Shown here piece after piece: positions 36,488 to 44,746 of a stretch of 64,000 nucleotides of DNA (position 1 is the stretch's first letter; every line of letters begins with the position of its first letter). The notes below the pieces were generated by a model. It saw nothing but the letters and a program-made list of their open reading frames with translations, was not told where the DNA came from and ran no database searches. A program made the translations under genes and the position numbers. This DNA is from Duganella sp. 1224 (GTDB lineage Bacteria > Pseudomonadota > Gammaproteobacteria > Burkholderiales > Burkholderiaceae_D), in contig NZ_JACBYS010000003.1 of the NCBI RefSeq assembly GCF_013408245.1, positions 186,001-250,000 of the forward strand, read 5' to 3'.

Positions 36488-37405
36488 ATGATGACCGATA
36501 CTTCCCTGTTCGCGGCCTTGCGGCCGCGCCTGTTTGCCACCGCCTACCGCATGCTCGGCACCCGCGCCGACGCCGAGGACGTGGTGCAGGACGCCTGGCT
36601 GCGCTGGCACGGCAGCGACCAGGCCGAGGTGCGTTCGCCCGAGGCGTGGCTGGTGACCATCACCACCCGGCTGGCGATCGACCGGCTGCGTGCGCGGCTG
36701 GCCGAGCGCGAGCACTACGTCGGCTGGTGGCTGCCCGAGCCCATCGTCGAGCTGGACGAGCACACGCCGGAAAGCAGCGCCGAGCTGGCCAGCGAGGTGT
36801 CGATGGCGCTGCTGTGGGTGCTGGAGCGGCTGGCGCCGGAGGAGCGCGCGGCCTTCCTGCTGCGCCAGGTGTTCGAGCACGACTACGCCGACATCGCCGC
36901 CATGCTGGACAAGAGCGAGGCCGCGTGCCGGCAGATGGTCAGCCGGGCGCAGCAGCGCGTGCAGCAGCAACAGCCGCGCTTCGCGGTGCCGCGCACGGCG
37001 CGGGCTGCGCGGCAGGCGCTGCTGGGCCGCTTCATGGCCGCCGCCGAGGCCGGCGACCGCGCGGCCATGAAGGCGCTGCTGTCGGACGACGTGCAGCTGG
37101 TGGCCGACGGCGGCGGCAAGGTCAATTCCTATCTGCGCGTGCTGCACGGCGCCGGCCGCGTGGCCGGCGCCTTCTGGTCGCTGGAACACAAGCATCCGCG
37201 ACAGGTCAGCTACCGCCTGGCGCGCGTCAACGGCGAGCCGGGGCTGCTGCGCTACGTCGACGGCGCGCTGGAGTCGGCCCAGTCCTTCCTGATCGACGGC
37301 GACCGCATCGTCGCCGTCTTTATCGTCCGCAATCCCGACAAGCTGGCCGGCGTGCCGGCGGTTGTCGACGCGGGCTGTCACAAGCCGGCCGCGCCGGCCG
37401 TCTGA
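36488..37405 (+). CDS. ECF41-type RNA polymerase sigma factor (SigJ-like) with SnoaL-like C-terminal domain
   Basis: A 305-residue extracytoplasmic-function sigma factor. Sigma region 2 is residues about 8-75 (YRMLGTRADAEDVVQDAWLR) and region 4 about 115-165 (LAPEERAAFLLRQVFEHDYA). The long C-terminal extension is a SnoaL/NTF2-like domain with the conserved ECF41 motifs DGGGK (near residue 207) and NPDKL (near 286). In ECF41 factors this domain replaces an anti-sigma factor and controls activity. The typical partner, a carboxymuconolactone decarboxylase-like gene, follows 50 bases downstream. ATG 36488 and 36491 are both possible; AAGGT lies upstream. Confidence 0.92.
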   Translation: MMTDTSLFAALRPRLFATAYRMLGTRADAEDVVQDAWLRWHGSDQAEVRSPEAWLVTITTRLAIDRLRARLAEREHYVGWWLPEPIVELDEHTPESSAELASEVSMALLWVLERLAPEERAAFLLRQVFEHDYADIAAMLDKSEAACRQMVSRAQQRVQQQQPRFAVPRTARAARQALLGRFMAAAEAGDRAAMKALLSDDVQLVADGGGKVNSYLRVLHGAGRVAGAFWSLEHKHPRQVSYRLARVNGEPGLLRYVDGALESAQSFLIDGDRIVAVFIVRNPDKLAGVPAVVDAGCHKPAAPAV

Positions 37406-37455
37406 CAGTACAGGAGGGCGCGCGGTGCGCCCTCGCCACTGTGAAAGAGCACATC

Positions 37456-37920
37456 ATGAGCCAGACCGCCCGTATTCCCTTCTTCCAACTCGCCCCGGCC
37501 CAGTTGCAGGCCATGATCGCGCTGTCGGCGTCGGTCAAGAAAAGTTCGCTGGGCATCCGCCTGGTGGAGCTGGTCAACCTGCGCGTGTCGCAGCTGAACG
37601 GCTGCGGCGTCTGCATCGACATGCACTGGCGCGACCTGATCCGCCAGGGCGCCGAACCGCGCCACCTGAACGCCGTGGCCGGCTGGCGCGAGGCGCCGTT
37701 CTTCAGCGCGCTGGAGCGGGCCGCGCTGAACTGGGCCGAAGCCGTCAACGCCCTGCCCCAGCGCCAGCCGACCGACGACGACTTCGCCCAGCTCAAAGAA
37801 CATTTCACCGACAACGAAATCGCCGAACTAAGCTACGCCATCGCCGTGATCCGTGGCTGGAACGTCATCAACGCCAGCCTGCACAACCAGATCCCCGAGG
37901 TGCCGGCGCCGGGATTCTAA
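37456..37920 (+). CDS. Carboxymuconolactone decarboxylase family protein (AhpD-like)
   Basis: A 154-residue alkylhydroperoxidase-like protein. The active-site motif NGCGVCIDMHWRDL has the CxxC cysteines and downstream His expected for AhpD-type thiol peroxidases; then ERAALNWAEAVN and IAVIRGWNVINASLHN. It is the usual target gene of ECF41 sigma factors (the COE group), so its expression is probably driven by the upstream factor. The stop is followed by a strong bidirectional terminator. Confidence 0.92.
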   Translation: MSQTARIPFFQLAPAQLQAMIALSASVKKSSLGIRLVELVNLRVSQLNGCGVCIDMHWRDLIRQGAEPRHLNAVAGWREAPFFSALERAALNWAEAVNALPQRQPTDDDFAQLKEHFTDNEIAELSYAIAVIRGWNVINASLHNQIPEVPAPGF

Positions 37921-37930
37921 CGCCGACAAA

Positions 37931-37967
37931 CAAAAAGGCCCCGACGCTGACGCGCCGGGGCCTTTTG
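37931..37967. terminator. Bidirectional terminator between the AhpD-like gene and tmRNA
   Basis: AAAAAGGCCCCG and CGGGGCCTTTT form a stem around ACGCTGACGCGC. A T run follows on the plus strand, and the A run gives a T run on the minus strand, so it can end both converging transcripts. Confidence 0.88.
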
Positions 37968-37978
37968 TTTTATCCGGA

Positions 37979-38338
37979 TGGTGGAGCCGGCGGGAATCGA
38001 ACCCGCGTCCGCAAGCACTCTACAGACAGTTCTACATACTTAGCACTATCATTTAATTTAACCTGTACAACACGGATGTGCACGTTTTGGACAGGCGATT
38101 CACCTTAGATTTAGCGCTGCTTCAAGTGACCCGTTACAGCGCGATTCCCTGTAAATGACTCCTTGGCTTTTAACGGCCCGCCCCAGGGAAGAAGCGTTTA
38201 GGAGCTAACAGCCCTTAGGCTGCCAGTGCGTACGAGTTATCGTTTGCAGTTATTGATTTCTGGGTGTATTTACGAGGTAACCAGGCCTCGGTATGCCCTG
38301 TTCTGCTTTGCAACCCACGTCGAAACCAGGTCGGCCCC
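37979..38338 (-). ncRNA. ssrA: Transfer-messenger RNA (tmRNA)
   Basis: A 360-base tmRNA that rescues stalled ribosomes. Read on the minus strand, the 5' end GGGGCCG (from 38338) pairs with CGGCTCC at the 3' end, followed by discriminator A and the encoded CCA (37979-37981). The T-arm GGTTCGATTCC and the 5' GACCTGGTTTCGACGTGGG are canonical. The tag frame starts with GCA at 38247 and ends with TAA at 38215, encoding ANDNSYALAA. The pseudoknot region lies between. Plus-strand frames over the 3' end give the false proteins often called RRESNPRP-type. Confidence 0.97.
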
Positions 38339-38349
38339 ACAGAACTTCT

Positions 38350-38355
38350 ATTCTA
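38350..38355 (-). promoter_or_regulatory. -10 box of the tmRNA promoter
   Basis: TAGAAT on the minus strand, 11 bases before the mature 5' end, so the primary transcript would need little or no trimming by RNase P. No convincing -35 at 17 bases; TTGACG lies further up (27-base gap). Confidence 0.45.
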
Positions 38356-38508
38356 CCGCACTTTGGGCTGCCCTGCTATCCACGTCAAACGCCGGTCATA
38401 TTCGGGCGGTATGATCCGCTCAGTTCTCACATGGAACGACTTATTAGCGCCCTCGCGGCGGCTACTACCGGCGCCGGCGGTCGGGAAATATACCGGCACC
38501 AACACCCC

Positions 38509-39240
38509 TCACAGCACCTTGATCAGCAGGCCGGCGATGCCAGCGACGCTGGTGACGATGCCGAGCAAACTGGTCAGGACCATGCCGGCCAGCCAGCGCA
38601 ATTGGCGCTCCAGGCCGTCGATCCGCAGCGCCGTCTCCTTGCGCAGCTGCTCGATCTTGGCGTCCACCAACCGCATGTTGTCCCGCATTTCCTCGCGCGA
38701 CAGACGGAAATTTTCGTTGGTTTCCTCCCGGAGTCGCTCGATTTTGGCGTCGGCCAGCCGGAAATTTTCGTTGGTTTCCTCGCGCAATCCCTCGATTTTG
38801 GCGTCGACCAGCCGGAAATTTTCGTTGGTCTCCTCGCGCAATCGTTCGATTTTGGCGTCGGCCAGCCGGAAGTTTTCGTTGGTTTCCTCGCGCAATCGTT
38901 CGATTTTGGCGTCGGCCAGCCGGAAGTTTTCGTTGGTTTCCTCGCGCAGTCTCTCAATTTTGGCGTGGACCAGCCTGAAATTCTCGTTGGTTTCCGCCCG
39001 CAGGCGGTCGGTTCTGGCTTCGGCCTGCTGAAACTGGACCTGCGTCTCCGCGCGCAGGGCGTCGATGCGGGCGTGGACTTCCTGGCGCAGCAGGTCCATC
39101 CGCTGCAGCGATTCGCGGTGCAGCGCGTCGATCCGGGCGTTGGTTTCCCGGAAGCCGTTGTGCATCTCGCTTGTGAGCGTATCCATGGTTTCATCCTCGC
39201 GGACACGGTGGCGGTTGTCAAGCTGAGCCGGGGAATGCAT
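38509..39240 (-). CDS. Coiled-coil protein with 18-residue tandem repeats and C-terminal membrane anchor
   Basis: A 243-residue protein of unknown function. Residues 20-83 are helical (ARIDALHRES, VHARIDALRAET). Five near-identical 18-residue units follow (84-173), each TNENFRL-[AV]-x-AKIE-x-LREE, then a divergent sixth. Eighteen residues is five helical turns, consistent with a long rod. The end (residues about 213-242, LRWLAGMVLTSLLGIVTSVA) is one membrane helix, so it is probably tail-anchored. It resembles the loosely defined DUF1640-like family. ATG 39240 (GGAGAG upstream) and 39186 (GAGGA upstream) are both plausible starts. Confidence 0.82.
   Translation of the reverse strand: MHSPAQLDNRHRVREDETMDTLTSEMHNGFRETNARIDALHRESLQRMDLLRQEVHARIDALRAETQVQFQQAEARTDRLRAETNENFRLVHAKIERLREETNENFRLADAKIERLREETNENFRLADAKIERLREETNENFRLVDAKIEGLREETNENFRLADAKIERLREETNENFRLSREEMRDNMRLVDAKIEQLRKETALRIDGLERQLRWLAGMVLTSLLGIVTSVAGIAGLLIKVL
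38722..38991 (-). repeat. 54-bp tandem repeats within the coiled-coil gene, five copies
   Basis: Five 54-base units coding for the 18-residue repeat. The DNA copies are almost identical (shared pieces such as TTTTCGTTGGTTTCCTCGCG on the plus strand), which points to recent expansion by slippage or unequal recombination. Copy number may vary between strains. Confidence 0.9.
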
Positions 39241-39371
39241 GGCGTCTCTCCGTGTTTTACCCCCAGCTTAGGCGCGGCGGGCGCGGCCCGTCTGAGGTGG
39301 CGCAAAGGTGCGGTTGTTGTTGCATTGCAGCACAGCACGTGCGGATTTGTGAAATTGCGGCAATCCCAGTT

Positions 39372-39389
39372 TAGAATGACATGGTCATT
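39372..39389 (+). promoter_or_regulatory. -10 box with overlapping TetR-type operator
   Basis: -10-like TAGAAT (39372-39377) overlaps the perfect inverted repeat AATGAC-ATG-GTCATT (39375-39389), 20 bases before the TetR-family start codon. The layout fits negative autoregulation. Confidence 0.55.
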
Positions 39390-39408
39390 ACTTCAGCTCG
39401 CCACTGCC

Positions 39409-40053
39409 ATGCACGATGCCGCCGCGCCCACTGTGCCCAGCCCGAAGAAACGCGGCCGCCCGCAAAAGGGCGAAAGCGGCAGCCTGCGCGCCGAGCTGAT
39501 CGAGAAATCGGCGCGGCTGTTCCGCACCAAGGGCTATGACAACACCACCGTGCGCGATATCGCCGCGGCCGCCGGCATCCAGGCCGGCAGCTGGTTCTAC
39601 CATTTCAAGACCAAGCAGGAGATCCTGGCCGCCATCATGGAACAGGGCATGCAGCGCGCGCTGACCGAGGTCGAGGCGATCGCCGCCGAGCCGCTGTCGC
39701 CCAGCGCCATGCTGCACCGGCTGGTCGAGGCCCATCTGCACACGCTGCTGGCGCCGGACCACCATTTCATCCCGGTGCTGCTGTACGAGTGGCGCTCGCT
39801 GGACCCGAACTCGCGCGAGCGCATCAACGCGCTCAAGGACCGCTACGAGGCGGTGTGGGACCAGGCCATCGCCGCCCTGCACCACTCGGGCGACTGGGCC
39901 ATGCCGTCGCGCTTCGACCGCCTGCTGATTTTCGGCGCGCTCAACTGGACCGTCCAGTGGTACAAGCCCGGCAGCGGTGCCGACGTGCGTGAACTGGCAC
40001 ACCAGGCGATGCGTTTCATCCTGCGCACGCCGGCCGCAGTTCAGGCACAATAG
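39409..40053 (+). CDS. TetR/AcrR family transcriptional regulator
   Basis: A 214-residue regulator. An N-terminal basic stretch (PKKRGRPQKGES) is followed by the TetR helix-turn-helix: SARLFRTKGYDNTTVRDIAA and AAGIQAGSWFYHFKTKQEIL (about residues 28-72). The ligand domain is helical with no known signature. The frame stays open far upstream, but ATG 39409 is the first start near an operator and the domain boundary. The two small genes downstream may be its targets. The inducer is unknown. Confidence 0.93.
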   Translation: MHDAAAPTVPSPKKRGRPQKGESGSLRAELIEKSARLFRTKGYDNTTVRDIAAAAGIQAGSWFYHFKTKQEILAAIMEQGMQRALTEVEAIAAEPLSPSAMLHRLVEAHLHTLLAPDHHFIPVLLYEWRSLDPNSRERINALKDRYEAVWDQAIAALHHSGDWAMPSRFDRLLIFGALNWTVQWYKPGSGADVRELAHQAMRFILRTPAAVQAQ

Positions 40054-40080
40054 GGCCATCTGCCACTACCAGGATGCGCC

Positions 40081-40380
40081 ATGATTTACGAGATCGCCGA
40101 GATCACCGTCAAGCCCGACACCCACGCTGCCTTCGAGGCGGCCGTTACCCAGGCGGTGCCGATTTTTAAAGCGGCCAGCGGCTGCCAGTCGATGCGGCTG
40201 GAGCGCGGCATCGAGTCGCCCGACACCTACCATCTGGTGATCGGCTGGGCCACGCTGGAGCACCACACGGTTGATTTCCGCAGCAGCCCCGGCTTTCAGG
40301 ACTGGCGCGCGCTGGTCGGCGGCTTCTTTGCCCAGCCGCCCAAGGTCGAGCATTACTCCCCGGTCGTGACCGGCTTTTGA
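40081..40380 (+). CDS. Antibiotic biosynthesis monooxygenase (ABM) domain protein
   Basis: A 99-residue dimeric alpha+beta barrel protein: MIYEIAEITVKPDTHAAFEA, then GCQSMRLERGIESPDTYHLV and the WATLEHHTVDFRSSPGFQDW helix. ABM proteins are cofactor-free oxygenases or quinol-handling proteins. It begins 27 bases after the TetR stop, probably in the same transcript. Function in this context unknown. Confidence 0.88.
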   Translation: MIYEIAEITVKPDTHAAFEAAVTQAVPIFKAASGCQSMRLERGIESPDTYHLVIGWATLEHHTVDFRSSPGFQDWRALVGGFFAQPPKVEHYSPVVTGF

Positions 40381-40416
40381 ACCCGTCACGCATAACAGCA
40401 AGAACAGGAGGCCATC

Positions 40417-40719
40417 ATGACCCGCACCATCCATCGCAATTTCCCGCAAATCTCGGACGCCGAGAGCGCCCGCAGCGCGCTGCTGGCCAGCGGCTTTCCG
40501 CAGGCCAGCGTGCAGCTGACCAAGCACGCGACGCTGCCGCCCAACGTGGCCACCGACACCGTCGGCAATCTGCTCGACGCGCTGACGCCGGGCGGCCCGG
40601 CCGCTGCGGCCGCCGCCCGCCACCGCGCTGGCGCCATGCTGTCGGTCGATGTCTACGATGACGACGAGCACGACAAGGCCGACACCATCATGGGCGGCTA
40701 CGGCGCCACCGAGGCCTGA
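40417..40719 (+). CDS. Small uncharacterised protein
   Basis: A 100-residue soluble protein with a strong ribosome site (AGGAGG nine bases before ATG). An N-terminal part NFPQISDAESARSALLASGF resembles the first strand-helix of general-stress YflT-like domains. The middle carries a short Ala-rich stretch (AAAAAARHRAGAM), and the end is acidic (YDDDEHDKADTIM). Not recognised with certainty. It follows the ABM gene by 36 bases and may be in the TetR operon. Confidence 0.7.
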   Translation: MTRTIHRNFPQISDAESARSALLASGFPQASVQLTKHATLPPNVATDTVGNLLDALTPGGPAAAAAARHRAGAMLSVDVYDDDEHDKADTIMGGYGATEA

Positions 40720-40735
40720 GGCCGGCGCCGCCCGC

Positions 40736-41932
40736 CTAGGCCGCCTGCGGGTGGTGGAACACCTGGCGCAGATAGGCCAGGAAGGTTTCGTCCTTGCACA
40801 AGGTCTTGCCCGGCGAGTCGGACAGCTTGGCCACCGACTGGCCGTTGCAGCACACCAGCTTCATGACGATGTTGAGCGGCGCCAGGCCGACGTCGTTGGT
40901 CAGGTGGGTGCCGATGCCGAAGCCGGTCATGATGCGGTCGGCGAAGTGGCGGTACAGCGCGATCGCGCTGTCCAGGTTGAGCCCGTCCGAGAACACCAGC
41001 CGCTTGGTGCGCGCGTCGATGCGCAGCGCGGCATAGTGGGCGATGGCTTTCTCGCCCCACACCACCGGGTCGCCGGAGTCGTGGCGCAGGCCGTCGAACA
41101 GCTTGGCGAAATACAGGTCGAAGTCGTCGAGAAAGGCGTCCATGCCGACCACGTCGGTCAGCGCGATGCCAAGGTCGCCCCGGTATTCCTGCACCCAGGC
41201 CTCCAGCGAGGCTTTCTGGAAGTCGCGCAGGCGCACGCCAAAGGCCTGGAACGATTGCATGTATTCGTGTGCCATGGTGCCGATCGGGATCAGGCCGAAC
41301 TTCATCGCCTGGTAGACGTTGGAGGTGCCCTTGAAGTATTCCGGCACCTCGCGCGCCAGCCGCTGCACCACCTCGTCGTGCCAGGCGCCGGAGAAGCGGC
41401 GCCGGGTGCCGAAGTCGGACAGCTCGAACGGAAAGTGGCGCGCCGGCTCGGCGCCGAAAGCCTTCAACCGGGCGATCTTGGCGCTCAGGCGCTTGCGGCC
41501 CTCGTCCAGCGCGGCGGCCTGATCGAAGCGGCGGAAGTACAGCTCGTTGACGATGTACAGCACGTAGATTTCAAAGCCCATCACGTGCACCTGCGGGCCG
41601 GCGGCGTGGATGGTCAGCGTGTCGCCAACCGCGCGCACCTCGATGAACTTGCGCTGGAAGCGGAACACCGTCAGGAAGTCGACGAAGTCGCTCTTCATGT
41701 AGCGCAGCGAGCGCAGATAGGTCAGCTCCTCGTCGCTGAAGCTCATCGAGCACAGGTGGTCGAGCTCGCGCTCGACCTCGCCCAGCAGCTCGGTCAGCGG
41801 GAAGGCCGGCGTGTTGCGGCAGACGAATTCGTATTCGGTGTGCGCGTTCGGGTGGCCGTGCAGCAGCGCCTGCCACATGGTGAATTTGTACAGGTCGGTT
41901 TCGAGCAGGCTGCGGACGACCGGGGCGTTCAT
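40736..41932 (-). CDS. pncB: Nicotinate phosphoribosyltransferase
   Basis: A 398-residue enzyme making nicotinate mononucleotide from nicotinate and PRPP, the entry step of the Preiss-Handler NAD salvage route. N-terminal [20 protein letters not shown], the phosphohistidine motif [13 protein letters not shown], and the phosphate loop region [16 protein letters not shown] are present. The ATG at 41932 overlaps the stop of the upstream hydrolase gene (ATGA), indicating coupling. The plus-strand small gene ends 17 bases before the pncB stop. Confidence 0.95.
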   Translation of the reverse strand: MNAPVVRSLLETDLYKFTMWQALLHGHPNAHTEYEFVCRNTPAFPLTELLGEVERELDHLCSMSFSDEELTYLRSLRYMKSDFVDFLTVFRFQRKFIEVRAVGDTLTIHAAGPQVHVMGFEIYVLYIVNELYFRRFDQAAALDEGRKRLSAKIARLKAFGAEPARHFPFELSDFGTRRRFSGAWHDEVVQRLAREVPEYFKGTSNVYQAMKFGLIPIGTMAHEYMQSFQAFGVRLRDFQKASLEAWVQEYRGDLGIALTDVVGMDAFLDDFDLYFAKLFDGLRHDSGDPVVWGEKAIAHYAALRIDARTKRLVFSDGLNLDSAIALYRHFADRIMTGFGIGTHLTNDVGLAPLNIVMKLVCCNGQSVAKLSDSPGKTLCKDETFLAYLRQVFHHPQAA

Positions 41933-42825
41933 GCGCGCTCCGCCTCGTGCCCGGCGTTGGCCAGCAGTTCCGGCAGCACGTCGGCCGCCGTCGCCAGCTG
42001 CACGCCGCGCGCGGCCATCGCCTGCAGGAAGGCCTGGTACTGGGGCGCGAAGCCGGTCACCGGGCTGATGCAGTCGGTCAGCAGCACCAGCTTGCTCAGC
42101 GAGGCGGGCCCGTATTCGGCCGCGAAGTAGTCGGCGATGTGCTCGACCGTGGCCTTGACGCAGTGGCTGCCGGCCTCGCCGGCCACGTAGATGCGGTCGG
42201 CCTCGGCCAGGGTGCGCACGAACTTGACGTTGAACTGGGTGTCGGGGTCGTCGGCGTCCGGCACCTCGGCCTGCACCGCCGAGTAGTGCTCGGTCCACGG
42301 ATTCGAGCCCTTGGCCAGCTTGGCAACGATGCCCAGCGCCGCCTCTTCCCAGTGGCCATAGGCGGCGCGCACGTCGGCGTGGACGTTGTGGCCCCAGCTG
42401 CCGATCTCGCAGTGCACCGGCCACACCATCAGCTGGTAGCGGCCGGCCGCCTCCAGGCGGTCGAGGTAGTTCAGCGTGATGGCCAGCCCGGCCGGGTGGC
42501 GCGGCAGGTAGCGCCGCGCGCGCACGTCGGCCGCGCTGATTTCGGTGAACGGCGCCACCGGCGCGCCGTCGGCGGCGATCCAGTAGGTCGGGTGGGCGAT
42601 GTCGAAGCGGTGGTGCGAGTCGAGCGTGACGCTGAGCGCGCTCAGGCCGGCGCGGCCGCGGTTGATCAGGCCGGCCACGCGCAGCATGTCCTGGTGGGCG
42701 CCCGGCACCGGCAGCGCCGGCGCCAGCGGCTGGCGCGTGACCGGGTCGGTCGGCAGGTAGCCGGCGGGCAGGTCGCAGAAATCGTTTTGCGGGTCGATCA
42801 GCAGCAGGTGCAGGTTGCGTTTCAT
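41929..42825 (-). CDS. Nicotinamidase-like cysteine hydrolase
   Basis: A 298-residue isochorismatase-fold hydrolase. N-terminal [20 protein letters not shown] (catalytic Asp and metal ligand Asp region), a [11 protein letters not shown] stretch (metal histidines), and the nucleophile Cys in [19 protein letters not shown]. It is longer than E. coli PncA, with extra loops. Being translationally coupled to pncB, it very likely converts nicotinamide to nicotinate for NAD salvage. The ATG at 42825 ([12 protein letters not shown]) is preferred over an upstream extension. Confidence 0.88.
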   Translation of the reverse strand: MKRNLHLLLIDPQNDFCDLPAGYLPTDPVTRQPLAPALPVPGAHQDMLRVAGLINRGRAGLSALSVTLDSHHRFDIAHPTYWIAADGAPVAPFTEISAADVRARRYLPRHPAGLAITLNYLDRLEAAGRYQLMVWPVHCEIGSWGHNVHADVRAAYGHWEEAALGIVAKLAKGSNPWTEHYSAVQAEVPDADDPDTQFNVKFVRTLAEADRIYVAGEAGSHCVKATVEHIADYFAAEYGPASLSKLVLLTDCISPVTGFAPQYQAFLQAMAARGVQLATAADVLPELLANAGHEAERA

Positions 42826-42957
42826 GTCAGGCTCCAGGGCAATAGATCTGCATGATACAACAAGCCCCCACGGCCGGAGGGCGGTGGGGGCTGGGGCGCG
42901 TGTCGGTCGCTTCAGCATGGGTCCCGGCCTGCGCCGGGACGGCGGCCGCTTAGCGGC

Positions 42958-43569
42958 TTAGGCGGCGATGGCGTCGATCTGGGCGCGGGCCTTGGCCTGG
43001 GCCTGGGCCACGGCTGCTTCACCCATCGACACGCCTTCGGCCACCACGAAGCTGACGTCGGTCATGCCGAGGAAGCCCAGCGCGGCGCGCAGGTAGGTGG
43101 TGACGTGGTCGTAAGCGGCCGCCGGGCCCTGGCTGTAGACGCCGCCGCTGGCGACGACGACGATGACTTTCTTGCCGGTCACCAGGCCCTGCGGACCGTT
43201 GGCGCCGTACTGGAAGGTGCGGCCGACGCGGGCAATGTGGTCGATCCAGGCCTTCAGGCCGGAGGTGATTGAGAAGTTGTACATCGGCGCGCCGATGACG
43301 ATGGTGTCGGCGGCCAGCAGCTCGTCGACCAGCGCGTCCGAGGTGGTGATGGCGTGCGCCTGCTCGGCGTTGCGCTGCTCGGCCGGGGTGAAGTAGGCGC
43401 CGATCAGCTGTTCGGTCAGGTGCGGCAGCGGATGGCTGACGATGTCGCGGGTGACGACCTTGGCGCCCGGGGTGGCGGCCTGCAGCTTGGCGATGACTTC
43501 GGCGCCCAGCTGGCGGGTCAGCGAACCGGCGCTGCGCACGCTGCTGTCGATGTGGAGGATGGTGGTCAT
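42958..43569 (-). CDS. azoR: FMN-dependent NADH-azoreductase
   Basis: A 203-residue flavodoxin-like oxidoreductase of the AzoR/NQO family: TTILHIDSSVRSAGSLTRQL (FMN phosphate site), APMYNFSITSGLKAWIDH, and ASGGVYSQGPAAAYDHVT (isoalloxazine contacts). It reduces azo dyes and quinones with NADH, protecting against thiol and quinone stress. It is divergently transcribed from a LysR-type gene, the classic arrangement for control by that regulator. Confidence 0.95.
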   Translation of the reverse strand: MTTILHIDSSVRSAGSLTRQLGAEVIAKLQAATPGAKVVTRDIVSHPLPHLTEQLIGAYFTPAEQRNAEQAHAITTSDALVDELLAADTIVIGAPMYNFSITSGLKAWIDHIARVGRTFQYGANGPQGLVTGKKVIVVVASGGVYSQGPAAAYDHVTTYLRAALGFLGMTDVSFVVAEGVSMGEAAVAQAQAKARAQIDAIAA

Positions 43570-43610
43570 GGTGCGGCTCCTTTCGGTGAGGGAATGGGCG
43601 CATCATAAAA

Positions 43611-43671
43611 CGATTATAATATCGATGAAATGTGGTTTATTTCTATAATCTTTATCGAAAAAATCGATTAT
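43611..43671. promoter_or_regulatory. azoR / lysR divergent operator-promoter
   Basis: An AT-rich stretch holds GATTATA (43612-43618), its complement TATAATC (43644-43650), and ATCGA-AAAAA-TCGAT (43654-43668). TATAAT at 43644-43649 can serve as -10 for the LysR gene. LysR regulators bind such inverted repeats between divergent genes. Confidence 0.5.
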
Positions 43672-44746
43672 GCGTGATCCCGGCCTGCCCTCCCTCGACC
43701 AACTGCGCGTGTTTATCGCCGTCATCGACCACGGCGGCTTTGCCAACGCCGCGCGCGCCCTGCACCGCACCCAGTCGGTCATCAGTTATACCATCGCCAA
43801 CCTGGAGGAGCAGCTGAACGTGGCGCTGCTCGACCGCGGCAAGCGCAAGCCGACCCTGACCGAGGCCGGCAAGGCGCTGCTGGCCGACGCCCGCGCGGTG
43901 TCGCTCAAGGTGGACGGCATGCGCGCCCGCGCCAAGGCGCTGTCGGCCGGGCTGGAGGCCGAGGTGTCGCTGGTGGTCGACGTCATGTTTTCCACCTGTA
44001 AGCTGGTGCGCATCCTGCACGCCTTCCAGAAGGAGTTTCCGACCGTGTCGATGCGCCTGCGCACCGAGGCGCTGGGCGCGGTGACCCAGCTGGTGGCCGA
44101 CGGCACCTGCCGCATCGGCATCAGCGGCTGGATGCCGGGCACGCCGGACGTGATCGAGCGCCAGGCCTGCGGCTTCGTCACCATGGTGCCGGTGGTGGCG
44201 CCCGACCATCCGCTGGCGCAGATCGACGGCATCGTGCCGACCGCCGTGCTGCGCGAACACACCCAGCTGGTGCTGACCGACCGCAGCACCTTGACCGCCG
44301 GCCAGGACTTCGGCGTGCTGGCGCTGCGCGACTGGCGCCTGGGCGACCTCAGCTCCAAGCACGCGCTGCTGCGCAACGGCATCGGCTGGGGCAATATGCC
44401 GCTGGAGTTCGTGCAGTGGGACCTCGACGCCGGCCGCCTGGTGCAGCTGCAGATCGCCGAGGGCAGCTCGTTCAGCTTCCCGCTGTACGTGATCCGCCGC
44501 GGCGACGAGGAGCCGGGGCCGGCCACGCGCTGGCTGATCCAGCAGTTCCTCGACCTCGACCAGCCGGGCATGCCGGTGCCGCTGAACGCGCGCGAGGCCG
44601 ACGAGCTGGCGGCGGCCGCGGCCCACGCGGCGCAGGTGCCGCCGCATGGCTACCACGCGCTGACCGACCGCCTGCCGCGGCCGCCGGCGGCCGAGCCGCC
44701 GGCCGGCATCGCGGTGGCCGCGCCTATTTCACTCCGGCCGCGCTGA
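43670..44746 (+). CDS. LysR family transcriptional regulator
   Basis: A 358-residue regulator. The winged helix-turn-helix is residues about 8-65 (LDQLRVFIAVIDHGGFANAA, RTQSVISYTIANLEEQL); the effector domain begins near 100 (AEVSLVVDVMFSTCKLVRIL). It is some 50 residues longer than typical LysR proteins, mainly at an Ala/Pro-rich tail. No Shine-Dalgarno motif is seen before ATG 43670. The probable target is the divergent azoR. The last 23 bases overlap the convergent cbpM gene. Confidence 0.93.
   Translation: MRDPGLPSLDQLRVFIAVIDHGGFANAARALHRTQSVISYTIANLEEQLNVALLDRGKRKPTLTEAGKALLADARAVSLKVDGMRARAKALSAGLEAEVSLVVDVMFSTCKLVRILHAFQKEFPTVSMRLRTEALGAVTQLVADGTCRIGISGWMPGTPDVIERQACGFVTMVPVVAPDHPLAQIDGIVPTAVLREHTQLVLTDRSTLTAGQDFGVLALRDWRLGDLSSKHALLRNGIGWGNMPLEFVQWDLDAGRLVQLQIAEGSSFSFPLYVIRRGDEEPGPATRWLIQQFLDLDQPGMPVPLNAREADELAAAAAHAAQVPPHGYHALTDRLPRPPAAEPPAGIAVAAPISLRPR

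Noticed and set aside
37853..38108. Short plus-strand frames with RRESNPRP-like translation
   Set aside because: They read through the 3' end of tmRNA; this is a known false protein, not a gene.
38722..38991. Regular 54-bp repeats resembling a CRISPR array
   Set aside because: Units are contiguous without spacers and lie in frame inside a coding sequence for a coiled coil.
38293..39408. N-terminal extension of the TetR gene by 372 codons
   Set aside because: The extension is antisense to the coiled-coil gene and tmRNA, and a promoter/operator lies right before ATG 39409.
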